From assembly GCA_037447655.1 (NCBI GenBank), contig JBBHKE010000802.1:60453-124452 (forward strand): DNA of 64,000 nucleotides, written 5' to 3'. This document shows, piece after piece, positions 17,085 through 27,535 of the stretch; positions within the stretch are counted from its first letter, which is position 1, and every line of letters begins with the position of its first letter. This DNA comes from Zygnema cylindricum (lineage: Eukaryota > Streptophyta > Zygnematophyceae > Zygnematales > Zygnemataceae). The translations under genes and the position numbers were made by a program. The notes beneath the pieces are model-generated. The model was not told where the DNA came from. It ran no database searches and saw nothing but the letters and a program-made list of their open reading frames with translations.

Positions 17085-18595
17085 CTGCCAGTGTGAGAAA
17101 GCGGTTACAAACAAATTGTTCTAGTGTGATTAGCGGTTCAAATGATCCGATTCTTTCTCTTTTTTCCTCGCCTTCCCTCTTTCCTTCTATTTTTCCTTCT
17201 GGTATGTCTCTTGCTTTGTAAGAAATTGGTTCAAATAATTCGTTTTTATTTTCTATTTTTTTAAGAATCTCTCTTGTTCTCCCTTGTTTCCCCTCGTTCC
17301 TTCTATTTCTGGTTCTGCTCTGTCTTTTTTGCTGCCTCCACTCTTCTTATCAAGTTTTCTGCCTTGTTGACTCCTTTGCTTCTTCTTTCTTCCTATTTCC
17401 ACTCCTCACTTTCCTTATACTTTTCTTTTCTTTCCAATTTTCCCCCTGCCTCTAATTTTCCTACTTCCGCCTATCCTTTTCCCACTCTCCCTTGCTATCC
17501 CTCACTATTTCTCACTTTTACTCTTCCTTCTTATTGTTTCTTTCCTCCTCTTGACCCTTCCTGCACCACTTTTTTCCTCCTCCAATCTATACAGCCATTC
17601 CTGTGAGCTAAATTAACAACACAGCAATTGTAATTTGTCTCCAATTTTCATGCTTTGACCGCTTGGTCTTAATTTAATCCATTATGTGTTGTCGATTTGG
17701 GAGATGGAGATCTTTCAGCCATGGATTCCATCCAAAAAGGATGACTGGGAGGGAAAAAGTACACTCTTGGCTATTCTCCTGTTTCAGCTTTGATACAAGT
17801 TTTCGGGCAGAGGATTGTTTTTTATTATTTAATTTTCCTGCCCGGAAGTAGAGCCGGCAGGCCAATGACAGAAAAGTGACACTCGTGGCAGAGCGGAAGT
17901 ACGACCACGTCATTTGATAAAATTTGTTCATGTGACCGTGACGATTGTTGCTCGGCGGTTACTTTACAACCTGTGCAAAGCGTTACAAAAAAATTGGGCA
18001 GATATAAATATTTTTCACTCCCGTGCCCAAACATTTGTCCTACCTGGGCAATTATACACGTGTTGTGCCAACAGAGAAAAAGGTCATGAGCAAGATTGTT
18101 TCGGATTTGTTGATCCAGCCAATAGCAGCCAAGTTTGCGTATGAAAATTTACAAAGTACAAAATGAAAAAAAGGAGCCTGCCAACCAGGCATGCAGGAAG
18201 GCAAACCAGAATGACGCGTGGCGGATGACCTGCATTTTCTATTATCATTGGATGAAGCTCATGGAAAATAATCAGAAAGTCAACTTAAGCGCCCTGGTGG
18301 ACCGCTAAGCTCTAAGTTTCTGCCGCGTGTTCTTCAATTATCAGCGACAAAGATCTTGCACGCGTGTCGACTCTTCACAAACCAAAGCTAGCGACAGGTG
18401 CATACGTGCTGAAAATGTGGCACGTAAGACAGATTCTGTAGTACACACGTGCTGTCTTACCGTGAACGCTGTTTCCGGGAATCTCGGAAATTGTCGTGAA
18501 GTGAGCACAAATCCGTACAGAGTGTTTCAAACGTGCGTCTTCCGTGGGGTGGGGTTCTATGAAGCAGCATTCCAGTGCGCGAAAAGGGCCGTTAT
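17085..18595 (-). promoter_or_regulatory. 5' flank of the bZIP gene with ACGTG (ABRE-like) motifs
   Basis: Reading away from the gene, 17150-17590 is pyrimidine-rich on the + strand (GA-rich on the gene's strand). Then come ACGT-core motifs: ACACGTGT at 18056-18063, CACACGTG at 18444-18451, and further GCACGTAAG, CATACGTGC and AACGTGC words between 18360 and 18540. Group A bZIPs bind such sites, so self-regulation is plausible (inference). The large transposon at 18606 sits just beyond. Confidence 0.45.
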
Positions 18596-18845
18596 ACCCA
18601 ACAGTAGTGTTGGGTATCGGGTAATTTCATATCGCGATAATTTCGATTTTCAATATATTGAATATCGATCGTAGGAAACTTCTCGATATATCGTAACGAG
18701 ACCAACAAAAATCATAGCGATATATATCGCGATGTGAAATATTTTTTAAATATAATATTTTATATAATATGTTATTTTAGCGATGAAGACAAATTGTTTG
18801 ATACGCGACGTACAACGTGATTTTCGATCCGTGACTTAAAAGGTA

Positions 18846-19446
18846 CACCGCAAATCGTAATTAGAGTAATGAAAAAATTAGAGTAAAAGAACAAAAAAAA
18901 ACAATTAGAGTAATGAACTCTAATTTATGTGATAGAAAAGTTTACTCTAATTTATTTAAGTACTCTATATTGGGTTATGTCGGCAATAATTATCCGCGCT
19001 GAAATTATGAACACTAAATTACGTAGACGTTAAGAATCTGTCAGTCCGTATAGTTTTGACGTAATTATGACGTTAGTATTATTTGTCGCGCTGAATGTCA
19101 GTTAATGTTCACACTGACGACGATGCTGTCGACGGACGAGAGTTATGCGAACGGCTTTTTTTCGATATCATTGATTTTTCGTTTCGTGCGATTTCACGTG
19201 CGAGCGCGATTCTATTCAATCATTATTTGTACCTTTTTACTTAAAAAAGTACAGTTTTGCACGGTCGAACGTTATCCGTACTCCACACTATTTAAAACGA
19301 ACCTATATTACAATTTTTAACGCTAATTAAACTTACCTAAATTATAATAATGAAAAAATTAGAATCGATTACACTATTTGATGTCACAGAGTCGAAATTT
19401 CGAGCGACCGAATTAGAGTAATTTACTCTAATTACGATTCACGGTG
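18846..19446. mobile_element. TA-flanked MITE, long (about 600 bp) subfamily, copy M2
   Basis: Ends CACCGCAAATCGTAATTAGAG and CTCTAATTACGATTCACGGTG, each flanked by TA. The interior contains GACGACGATGCTGTCGACGG, shared with the partial copy at 43749-44095, and a CACGGTCGAACGTTATCCGTAC palindromic segment. It lies inside U1. Confidence 0.8.
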
Positions 19447-19902
19447 TAGACGCCGCAAAATGTAACCAACAAAAAAGTAATAATTCCGTAATTCATATTA
19501 TTAATTATTTAGTACGTAGAGATTTCACATACGAATAGGTCACACTAATTAAGTCAAAGTATAATTTGAAAAAAAAAATGCAGACTGTGTAACAGCAATA
19601 GCGGATCGAACTTGTTTATAAAGGGATATTTAGGTGTTATGATTATAGAGTACTAAATTTGGTAGACGTCCGCAAAAGAATCACGCTATTTGGAGTTATA
19701 TTTTAAAAGTTAACAACTATCCATTTACCTTTTGACAAAGGGAAGTTGTAGCCTTTCAATCGCACATGGGTACTTTTTCTAATAACTACTTATTTTAGCG
19801 TGCCTTGTATTATGAATTGGTATATGGTACCCACACTAATAAAAAATTGTTAAGCGTAGGAAACTGTTCAATTATAATTGTTTGTTGAGGGTTTCTTATC
19901 AC

Positions 19903-20632
19903 AATGCGAGGCACTCACTCTCAACCACACACGACAAGCCAGTGTTCGAGTCACTCACTCCGTGGAACACATTTTGAGCCCCTCATCCTAGTCCCTCACT
20001 CGGAGACACTCATTCCAATCCACTTACTCTGCGCCTTGTTGAGACACACTTCGAGCTACTCGCTCCAACAACTCACTTGGAGCCACTTTCTCATATCCAC
20101 TCATTTTGAGCGATTCCTTTGAGGCATTCACACTGAGATACTAACTCAAAGGTACTACCTCCCAATCACTCGCTCCGCCCCTCACTCCGTTTGACTTACT
20201 CAAATACAATCACTCTCAAAGCCTCGTTTTAACGTGTTCATCTTGAGGCACTCAATCCGAACCCCTCGCTCCAAAGTAATGATTGTGACACTCACTACCA
20301 ACCACTCAAACCGAGGCGTTTTCTCGAACCGTCCACTCCAAACTACTCACTCCTAAGTACTCAAATAGAGGGCATTCACACCCAACAACTCATTCGAAGC
20401 TAGTAACTCTAAGGCACTCGACCCGAGGCACTCACTTATAACCACTCACTTCGAATAGTCACTCCGGTCAATCACTATGAGACATTAAATGCAGCCACAC
20501 ACTCCTCAACACTCATTTTGACCTACTCACTCCTAACAACTCACTTGGAGGCACTCACAATTATGTACCTATTTTGAGCCACTCGCTTGAAGGCACTCAC
20601 TACGAGGTGTTCACCCATAAGCACTCGATCGT
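19903..20632. repeat. Degenerate array of about 20-bp CACTCACTC units, copy 1
   Basis: About 35-40 diverged units, each with a CACTCACT/CACTCATT core followed by 6-12 variable bases such as CGAGG or CCAACC. A homologous array lies at 37627-38345. The two arrays can be aligned unit by unit over much of their length, so array and flanks were copied together. Confidence 0.75.
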
Positions 20633-20648
20633 ATATTTTGTTCACTTA

Positions 20649-21585
20649 AGGTACTTTCGCATGTAATTGAGACTTTAGTCTTGTAACTTTGTTTTTAGCG
20701 AAAATTCTCCGTACTACGTTCAGAGCATTCGTGTGATAAAAAATGAAATCGTTACTTTAGATTGTGACGGATGTAGACGTGGGTGTAATTTGTGATGATT
20801 GTAGACAACTACAAAACTCGCGACAATTGATGAGGTTTACAAAATAGTGACGTTTGTAGATATCTAGCTACTTGTGACATTGTAGATGTTTAGGGTTTGT
20901 GACATTTTGACGTCACGCTCAAATTATGACAACTTCGATGCCACAAAATTCTAAAACTTTCCTGCATGGTTTCCCGATTTTGTTTTTTGGTCTTTTCCCA
21001 CTCTACTTGCCATCAAAATACGACCAAAGATAGTAAAAAGAAATCGTTTTTAGAGATATTCCATTTGATACCATTATTGACTTTTTTCATTGCAGGAATT
21101 GTGAGATAGACGCGGTTGTGGGAGAGAGAGAGAGAGAGAGGCTATTTCACGAACTTCGCTTTTGCGAAAAGGCGTCCTTTGGTAGAGACCCCTTCCACGG
21201 CCCATGTACGGAAAAAAACGCACGGAAACGTGCAGTGGGGTGTTTTTTTGTACTCCGCGCTCAAGAATTGTACAAAAACTTCCGACAAGTGCGACAACAT
21301 CTGCCTATTCGCTCACCGCATGAAACTTTCTTTAAAATCACCTCGCGAGGTGATTTGATGTAAAGTTTGAACATGAGCTGGAAGGACGCGAAAGTGGGTC
21401 GAAATGCGATAGACGACAAATTGCATCGCCCTAGACGACAAACTCTAGTACATCTAAAGTTTCAAGGTAACGCAACTTGTACGGTAATAATTTCTATTGG
21501 TACGGCTGCGGATTTTCTCGTTTTTTTCTACATTATGGAGGAAAACGACAAAAAATAACTAGCTTTAGTACATGTGAAAGTACCC
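20649..21585. mobile_element. PIF/Harbinger-like non-autonomous element H1 (TSD TTA)
   Basis: Left end AGGTACTTTCGCATGTA, right end TACATGTGAAAGTACCC, flanked by TTA at 20646-20648 and 21586-21588. The paralogous locus at 38362-38364 has GTTCACTTATTTAATTT with a single TTA and no element, an exact empty site. A 3-bp TWA target duplication is the hallmark of PIF/Harbinger. The interior matches H2 (25355-26316). No transposase is encoded. Confidence 0.85.
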
Positions 21586-23048
21586 TTATTTAATTTAAAA
21601 GCCATCCTGGCAGACTTAAAATAAGTTACGTGTTGTTAAGTTCTATGTGTTCGATATTGTTTACATAATATTGGTTTTTGTCAATTCAAAGATAATTACA
21701 CGAATGAATCGTTCAAAAATAGGCGTTTTTTGGTAGGCCTTTTGTAGGTTGCCTTTAGCGTAAATTGTGTTACGAGCTTTCCATGTGATCTTTTTAGATC
21801 GCTACTTTTATTAGCGATCGTCCGATTCTTTCGAATCTGACGATAGTCCTATCGTAAGTTGTGTTATGGGCTTTTCATGTGATTTTCTTAGATCGTTACT
21901 TTCATCAACAACCGTCAAATGGTCCAAATCTGACGGTTTAAATAAAAAGTCGCTCAAAACTCACATATTTTTTTTTGTCCATTTTTTTTTTCAAATTTAG
22001 ACATGATGTTTAATTCTCTATCGATCCATGTGCAACTCAACCATGTTACTATTTTATTTCATTTTGCAGCCAATACAATATGGGTCTTAAGGTAGTATTG
22101 TAAAATTTACGTACAATAGGCATATTGTATGGGCGACTTTCACCTACTTTGAAACTATGGTTCATAATAAGCATAGTTGTTCAAATCGTGCGATTTTTTC
22201 CTTTTTTCCGATTAAAACGTATAATTCGCGACTTTTGAATAAATCGGAAAAAAACGCGATGTACTTTCTGTCCGGTAAACTGAACGGCTAATTCACGGAA
22301 ACTGTACGTTATTTTACGATAGCTGTACGGTTTTGTACGGTAAATGTACGAAATTTGACGAAAAGATAAGTTGCACTTCGTAGTATTTTCTGTTCGGTAA
22401 ACTGAACAGAAATTTTACGGGAATGTACGGAATTGTACCAAAAATGTACGGACTATTACGAAAAGATACGGAAAATGTACGAAAATGGTACAAACTGCGG
22501 TATATGTGAAATTTATTTTTGTTTACATGTACGAAATAGTACGGACGAAAATTCATTTACGATTTTTACGATTTTTTCAAAAGGTTAAATGTGTTTGTTA
22601 CGTATAATTCGTCGCGATTAAATCGTTCGCACTAAACGCTATGAACAACTATGATAATAAGAAATATGACGTCTATAGGGTTTGAACACGCATTTACATA
22701 AATCGTTGAGACCTATAAAATCGCATGGTTTCAAATTTCCTGTACTTTTCTTTTGTTGACGCTGGTTCGAATCCTTCAAATTCTATTGCGTGCACGTTCA
22801 TTTTACATTTCATTTGAAATTAAAGATTCTGCGTTCGCCAGGGTGGCTTTTACGGGTATATGAATTTAAATACCGTACTCAAGTACGAATTGTTCAGTAC
22901 GATTTCAGAACACGTCACGACACGTCATACTGCTTCACGTCACGTTTTTAAAACGGTCACGTTGCGATCCGGCAAGGGAGCAATTTTGGCTTCCTTCTTT
23001 TTTTTTAGGTCACAATGAAGAAAGGCTTCTGTAAGTTGCGTTCATCAC
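21586..23048. other. Right part of repeat R copy 1, no gene
   Basis: Contains the post-array blocks of R. From about 21720 to 22650 it has material not shared with copy 2, including many TGTACGG/ACGGTA words in 22255-22560. The insertion point empty of MITE M5 is at 22898-22899. Confidence 0.55.
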
Positions 23049-23050
23049 TA

Positions 23051-23275
23051 CACCGTGTACCGCTATTAGTGCTGATATTTTTTTTCGCCACTTAAGACAT
23101 CTTTTCTCCGTACACTCTTGTCCGATTTTCAATTTATGACCGTCAATCGGAATCTGAGAATCTTTTCTTTCAACTGCAGCCGTCAGATCTAAAAGCCGAC
23201 ATGCGTGTACGGAGAAAAAATGTTTAAACTTTAAAGAGACGAAACAAACATTAACCCTAATAACGATTCACGGTG
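23051..23275. mobile_element. TA-flanked MITE, short subfamily, copy M3
   Basis: Ends CACCGTGTACCGCTATTAGTG and CCTAATAACGATTCACGGTG with TA on both sides (23049-23050, 23276-23277). It occupies the same position in repeat R as M6 (40111-40327), so it was inserted before R was duplicated. The assembly gap begins right after its TA. Confidence 0.8.
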
Positions 23276-23277
23276 TA

Positions 23278-23881
23278 NNNNNNNNNNNNNNNNNNNNNNN
23301 NNNNNNNNNNNNNNNNNNNNNNNNNNNNNNNNNNNNNNNNNNNNNNNNNNNNNNNNNNNNNNNNNNNNNNNNNNNNNNNNNNNNNNNNNNNNNNNNNNNN
23401 NNNNNNNNNNNNNNNNNNNNNNNNNNNNNNNNNNNNNNNNNNNNNNNNNNNNNNNNNNNNNNNNNNNNNNNNNNNNNNNNNNNNNNNNNNNNNNNNNNNN
23501 NNNNNNNNNNNNNNNNNNNNNNNNNNNNNNNNNNNNNNNNNNNNNNNNNNNNNNNNNNNNNNNNNNNNNNNNNNNNNNNNNNNNNNNNNNNNNNNNNNNN
23601 NNNNNNNNNNNNNNNNNNNNNNNNNNNNNNNNNNNNNNNNNNNNNNNNNNNNNNNNNNNNNNNNNNNNNNNNNNNNNNNNNNNNNNNNNNNNNNNNNNNN
23701 NNNNNNNNNNNNNNNNNNNNNNNNNNNNNNNNNNNNNNNNNNNNNNNNNNNNNNNNNNNNNNNNNNNNNNNNNNNNNNNNNNNNNNNNNNNNNNNNNNNN
23801 NNNNNNNNNNNNNNNNNNNNNNNNNNNNNNNNNNNNNNNNNNNNNNNNNNNNNNNNNNNNNNNNNNNNNNNNNNNNNNNNN
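23278..23881. other. Assembly gap (604 N)
   Basis: Unknown bases. Sequence to the left is the end of MITE M3. To the right, within 60 bp, lies a 32-bp segment identical to 19681-19712. Confidence 0.95.
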
Positions 23882-25080
23882 GGGAATTGGGCAAAGTTAC
23901 TATGGGTGAACAATAAATCTGGGGTGCGACATCACGCTATTTGGAGTTATATTTTAAAAGTTATAGCGATGGGTGCATTTAGGTGACAGCGTGGGGTCTA
24001 AATAACAAGTGGGTATCATTGAAACGGGTTAAGGGTCAAATTAGTACCGAAATTACGTGTGTACGTTTCATAAAGTTCTAATGAAACGTTTAGTATGCAC
24101 GGTGGTTCGTTTCGTACAAATTTTAGTACGAAACGTCACTTTTACTTAAAGGAATTTCGTAGGAAGTTTCGCGTGCGAAATTTGTTACGCACGATCGTGC
24201 GAAGTCGCGTTTCGTTTGGCGCGCACTTTTGCACGTAAATGTTACGTAGTGAAACGTAACGTTTGATTGGTTAGTAAAGTGCTAAGTAGTTAGTAAGAGA
24301 TTTCGCACGTTTTTGCATTGGTCAGTCTGAGTCTTTGCTGATCAATGATTGGCCCAGGTAAAAGCCTGTTAAAACGGAGCGTTGACTCTGGCCTGGCGAG
24401 TCCAGGGCGATGATGGATAAATAGTGAAGTGTAAGAGGAGAGTAGACATCTTTTCCTTTGGAAAAGTTTGTGGAAATTCCGGCTGATCTTGGTCCTGAGC
24501 GATTAATACCAAATTGGAGAAAAGGCATTTTGCATCGAAATCTCTTACTAACTAAATAGTGTTTTAGTAGTTAAGAGATATAATTATTAAGAGTGGAGAG
24601 TAGAGGAAACACTTTAAATTGAAGGGTTGAGCCACGAGGGCAAGAGACCAAGCTAATGTTATGTGGACAGAAGCTTCTTTTCAATTAAAGTTTATCCTTA
24701 TGTGAGTGTTTTCCAATGTGGATGTGTATTTTCCAATGTGTGGAATGTGTGGTTGGAATTGTTTGTAGTAATGGGATTTTCTGAGAGGTAGGAGATCCTA
24801 TTACAGACTGTTCTTTTCATGCTTTCAGGCAGGAATACCTACCAATCTGCGGGCATTTTTGCAGGCATCTACCAATCTGCATATTGGTAGCCATAACAGC
24901 TTATCCGTTTCCAGCGACTAATATTATAGAAAGGTTACACTTTTAGTTTTCTCCATGGATTCCTAAGGGATGGGAGGTAGCATGGGAGGTGAGGAGGATA
25001 ATGACACTAAAATGCTTCCGGATATTTACTTTCAGCTGCAGCAGCATTAGTACTAGCACCAGTAGCAAAAATAGTTATAT
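23882..25080. other. Interior of element U1, no gene recognised
   Basis: Holds palindromic GTTTCGTACGAAAC-like words (24040-24260) and a less AT-biased block at 24290-24560. An open frame on the minus strand there (about 68 codons) has no recognisable motif. I see no transposase signature. Confidence 0.4.
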
Positions 25081-25354
25081 TTTTTTGTTTTAAAAAGCCT
25101 CGATATATCGGCGATACGATATATCGGCAATTTATCGTCGATATATCGCGATATTTAGCTTTTCGATATATCGATTATCGGGTACCTGGATTCGATATAT
25201 ATCGAATATCGGCAAATGGTCCTCGATACCCAACACTACCCAACAGTATAAGATACCCTCAGTCGGGTACATAAAATGCAAATCTTTTAAGAGTACGTCA
25301 AATATTGTAATTGTACTGTACTGTACAGTACCCCGCTCATCGTTATTAGTCTAA

Positions 25355-26316
25355 GGGTACTTTCGCATATAACCGAAACTTAGTCTTCTTGCTTTGTTTT
25401 TTAGCGAATATTCTCCATACAACTTTCAGAGAATTCGTATGTAAAGAAATGAAATCGTAACTTTATATTGTGACGGATGTAGACGTGGGTGTAATTTGTG
25501 ACGATTGTAGGCGCGTACAAAACTCGCGATAATTGATGACATTTATAAAATAGAGACGGTTGTAGACGTCTATCTACTTGTGACATTGTAGATGTTTAGG
25601 GTTTGTGACATTTTTACGTCAAGCGTACTTAAGATAGCGTCGACGTCACAAATTCCAAAACATTCCGCCATGGTTTCCCGATTTTCTTTTTTCGTCGTTC
25701 TCACTCTACTTGCCACCAAAATAAGCTAAAAGACATCCAAAAGAAATATTTTTTATAGATCTATCATTTGATACTTTTCTTGCATTTTTTCATTGTAAGA
25801 ATTGTGAGATAGACGCGTTAGTGGAGAGGGAGAGAGAGAGAGGCGCTTTCACGGACTTCGCTTTTGTGAAATGGCGTCGGTTGGTCGAAACCCCCTCCAC
25901 GGCCCTTGCACGGAAAAAGCGCACGGAAAAAAGTCACGCGCAGGTTAGAAATGTGCGGTGGGTTTTTTTTTTGGTACTCCGCGCTCAAAAATTGTAAAAA
26001 ACTTGCGGCACGTGCGACACCATATCTGCCTATTCGTTTACCTCATGGAACTTTTTTTTAAATCACCTTGCGAGGTGATTTTATATTAAGTTTGAAGATG
26101 AGCTGGAAGGACGCGGAATTGGGTCGAAATGCGCTAAACGACAAACTACTTCGCGTTAGACGACAAATTGCAGTACATTTAAAGTTGTAAGGTAACACAA
26201 ATTGTACGGTGTTAATTTCACTTTTTTGGTACAGCTGCCAATTTTCTCGTTTTTTCCTAAGTTATGGAGGAAAACAACAACAAATAATTGTAATTTCAGC
26301 ACATGCGAAAGTACCC
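25355..26316. mobile_element. PIF/Harbinger-like non-autonomous element H2 (TSD TAA)
   Basis: Left end GGGTACTTTCGCATATA, right end ACATGCGAAAGTACCC, flanked by TAA on both sides (25352-25354, 26317-26319). The interior is collinear with H1 (GTGACGGATGTAGACGTGGG, AATTGTGAGATAGACGCG, a GAGAGAGAG run, CATGAxCTGGAAGGACGCG). It starts about 105 bp right of U1's target duplication. Confidence 0.8.
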
Positions 26317-26319
26317 TAA

Positions 26320-26990
26320 GGGTATATCCACATGTGCCAAAGTAAGGGTTTTTCGTGTCGTTTTCCTGTAAAACTTAGCACCGTACCGCGTAAATAACAA
26401 CCTTATAAATAAATTGATAAAAATATAATTACATTTTGCGTCATCGTCGAAGTTAGAATGTACCACATGTTGTCATCTTGTGTTTTTTGACCCACAGCCA
26501 CGTCAAGAAACGTCATATTCAAACTTTAAGTTAAAACATATCGGCGATGTGTTTTAAATTAAAGTACCACCGCTAAACAAATAGGAAAACATATTTGCAC
26601 GTGTCATTATTTTCATAATTTTTCGAAATGATTGAAAGTGACCGGGAAAATTACACGATTCGGTATGTTTTGTCTTGTTTCCGTTTCGTACGACGAGGAA
26701 AAGTACCCAATTTCTTTTGTTTTGTCCGTTTGTGTTCAGTACATATTTTTTTTCAAGAGTCTCAAGATTCTGATGCCATTTCACATTGAACGAAGAGGAG
26801 ACGCAAATGCAAAGCGCATCTTCTTCAACCATAAAACCGCACAAGCTGGAAGGCGATACGTCTACGGTATCACGGAAAAACATGCGACGTCAATTACGGA
26901 AATTAACGCGCTTTATCGAATATTTTAAACGTTGACAACCGTCACGCGCATTATCGACATATATAATCTACACTGTCATGCCACATCGTG
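26320..26990. other. Sequence abutting H2, possibly another Harbinger-like end
   Basis: Starts directly after H2's TAA with GGGTATATCCACATGTG, which looks like another GGGTA-type terminus. The stretch 26450-26560 resembles, in inverse orientation, the interior of H4/H5 (TGACCCAC, TCATATTCAAACTT, ATCGGCGATGTG). I could not find a matching right end. No gene is seen. Confidence 0.35.
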
Positions 26991-26994
26991 TCGG

Positions 26995-27290
26995 TAGCTC
27001 GCGCGCACGATACCATACCCGCACGCGCTATATTCGGCACGCGCGCACGATATAATGCACGCACACGCGATATTATGAATGCACGCGCGATATTTCTCAT
27101 GCACGCGCTGTATTTTTCACGCACGCGCAGTATTTCTCACGCACGCGCAGAATTTCGCATGCACGTTCGGTTTAAAGCACGTGCGCGCGGTATTTCGCAT
27201 GCACGCGTGGTTGTATGCATGCACGCGCGATTTTAGGCATACATGCACGATTTTGGCACGCATGCATAATTTTTGTTTGCACATGCGATT
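26995..27290. repeat. 20-bp GC-rich minisatellite
   Basis: About fourteen units of ATGCACGCGCGATATTTCTC and variants (core GCACGCGC, then a T-rich half). Unusual against the AT-rich surroundings. All frames stay partly open and encode H/A/R-rich repeats, which I regard as compositional. Confidence 0.8.
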
Positions 27291-27535
27291 TCACGCAGGT
27301 TCATCTATTTATATGTTTCGGTGAAGAGTACAAATTTCTTGCTAGACGTTTCGTTTCATGCGCAGGTACACACTTTTCGAGTATTTTGTGCAATACCTTT
27401 TATTTCGTGCGTAGGTACTAATATTTCGAAGTATGGACGTGGAGTATCGTTGGGAGGCGAATCGCGATTTTCGGGCTACGCTTCGATACAACATTTATTT
27501 ATTTATTTAAGTCGCGAGCCCATGTAGGTTCGCGC

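Larger units (their letters stand above)
19711..23275 (+). repeat. Large interspersed repeat R, copy 1
   Basis: Collinear with 37423-40329 over several blocks: a leader (AACAACTAxCCATTT), GGTATATGGTACCCACACTAATAA, the array of about 20-bp units, AAAAGCCATCCTGGC, TTGACGCTGGTTCGAATC, CCAGGGTGGCTTTTACGGGT, CTGCTTCACGTCACG and a shared MITE at the right end. Copy 1 holds an extra Harbinger-like element (20649-21585) and about 650 bp of extra sequence near 21720-22650 that is absent from copy 2. It lacks the MITE found at 38733. The right end runs into the N gap. Confidence 0.7.
18606..25237. mobile_element. 6.6-kb terminal-inverted-repeat element U1 with 10-bp target duplication (MULE-like)
   Basis: The left end is AGTGTTGGGTATCGGGTAA and the right end is the inverse, CGATACCCAACACT. 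Both are flanked by the 10-bp direct repeat ACCCAACAGT (18596-18605 and 25238-25247). Subterminal sequence at both ends is packed with CGATATATCG palindromes. Two shorter relatives with the same ends lie at 49482-50282 and 56923-57801. Target duplications of 9-11 bp point to the Mutator superfamily (inference). The interior holds other elements (MITE, repeat R1, Harbinger-like element) and an N gap; no transposase was recognised. The TSD itself resembles part of the TIR (CCCAACA), a point to check. Confidence 0.7.

Noticed and set aside
19903-20632. CRISPR-like array
   Set aside because: Units are degenerate, spacers vary in length, there are no cas genes, and the DNA is clearly from a plant nucleus.
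23257-23986. Frames of more than 200 codons across the N gap
   Set aside because: They consist only of unknown bases.
26988-27324. His/Ala/Arg-rich repeat proteins
   Set aside because: Overlapping frames through the 20-bp minisatellite; 20 is not a multiple of three, so no stable protein repeat is encoded.
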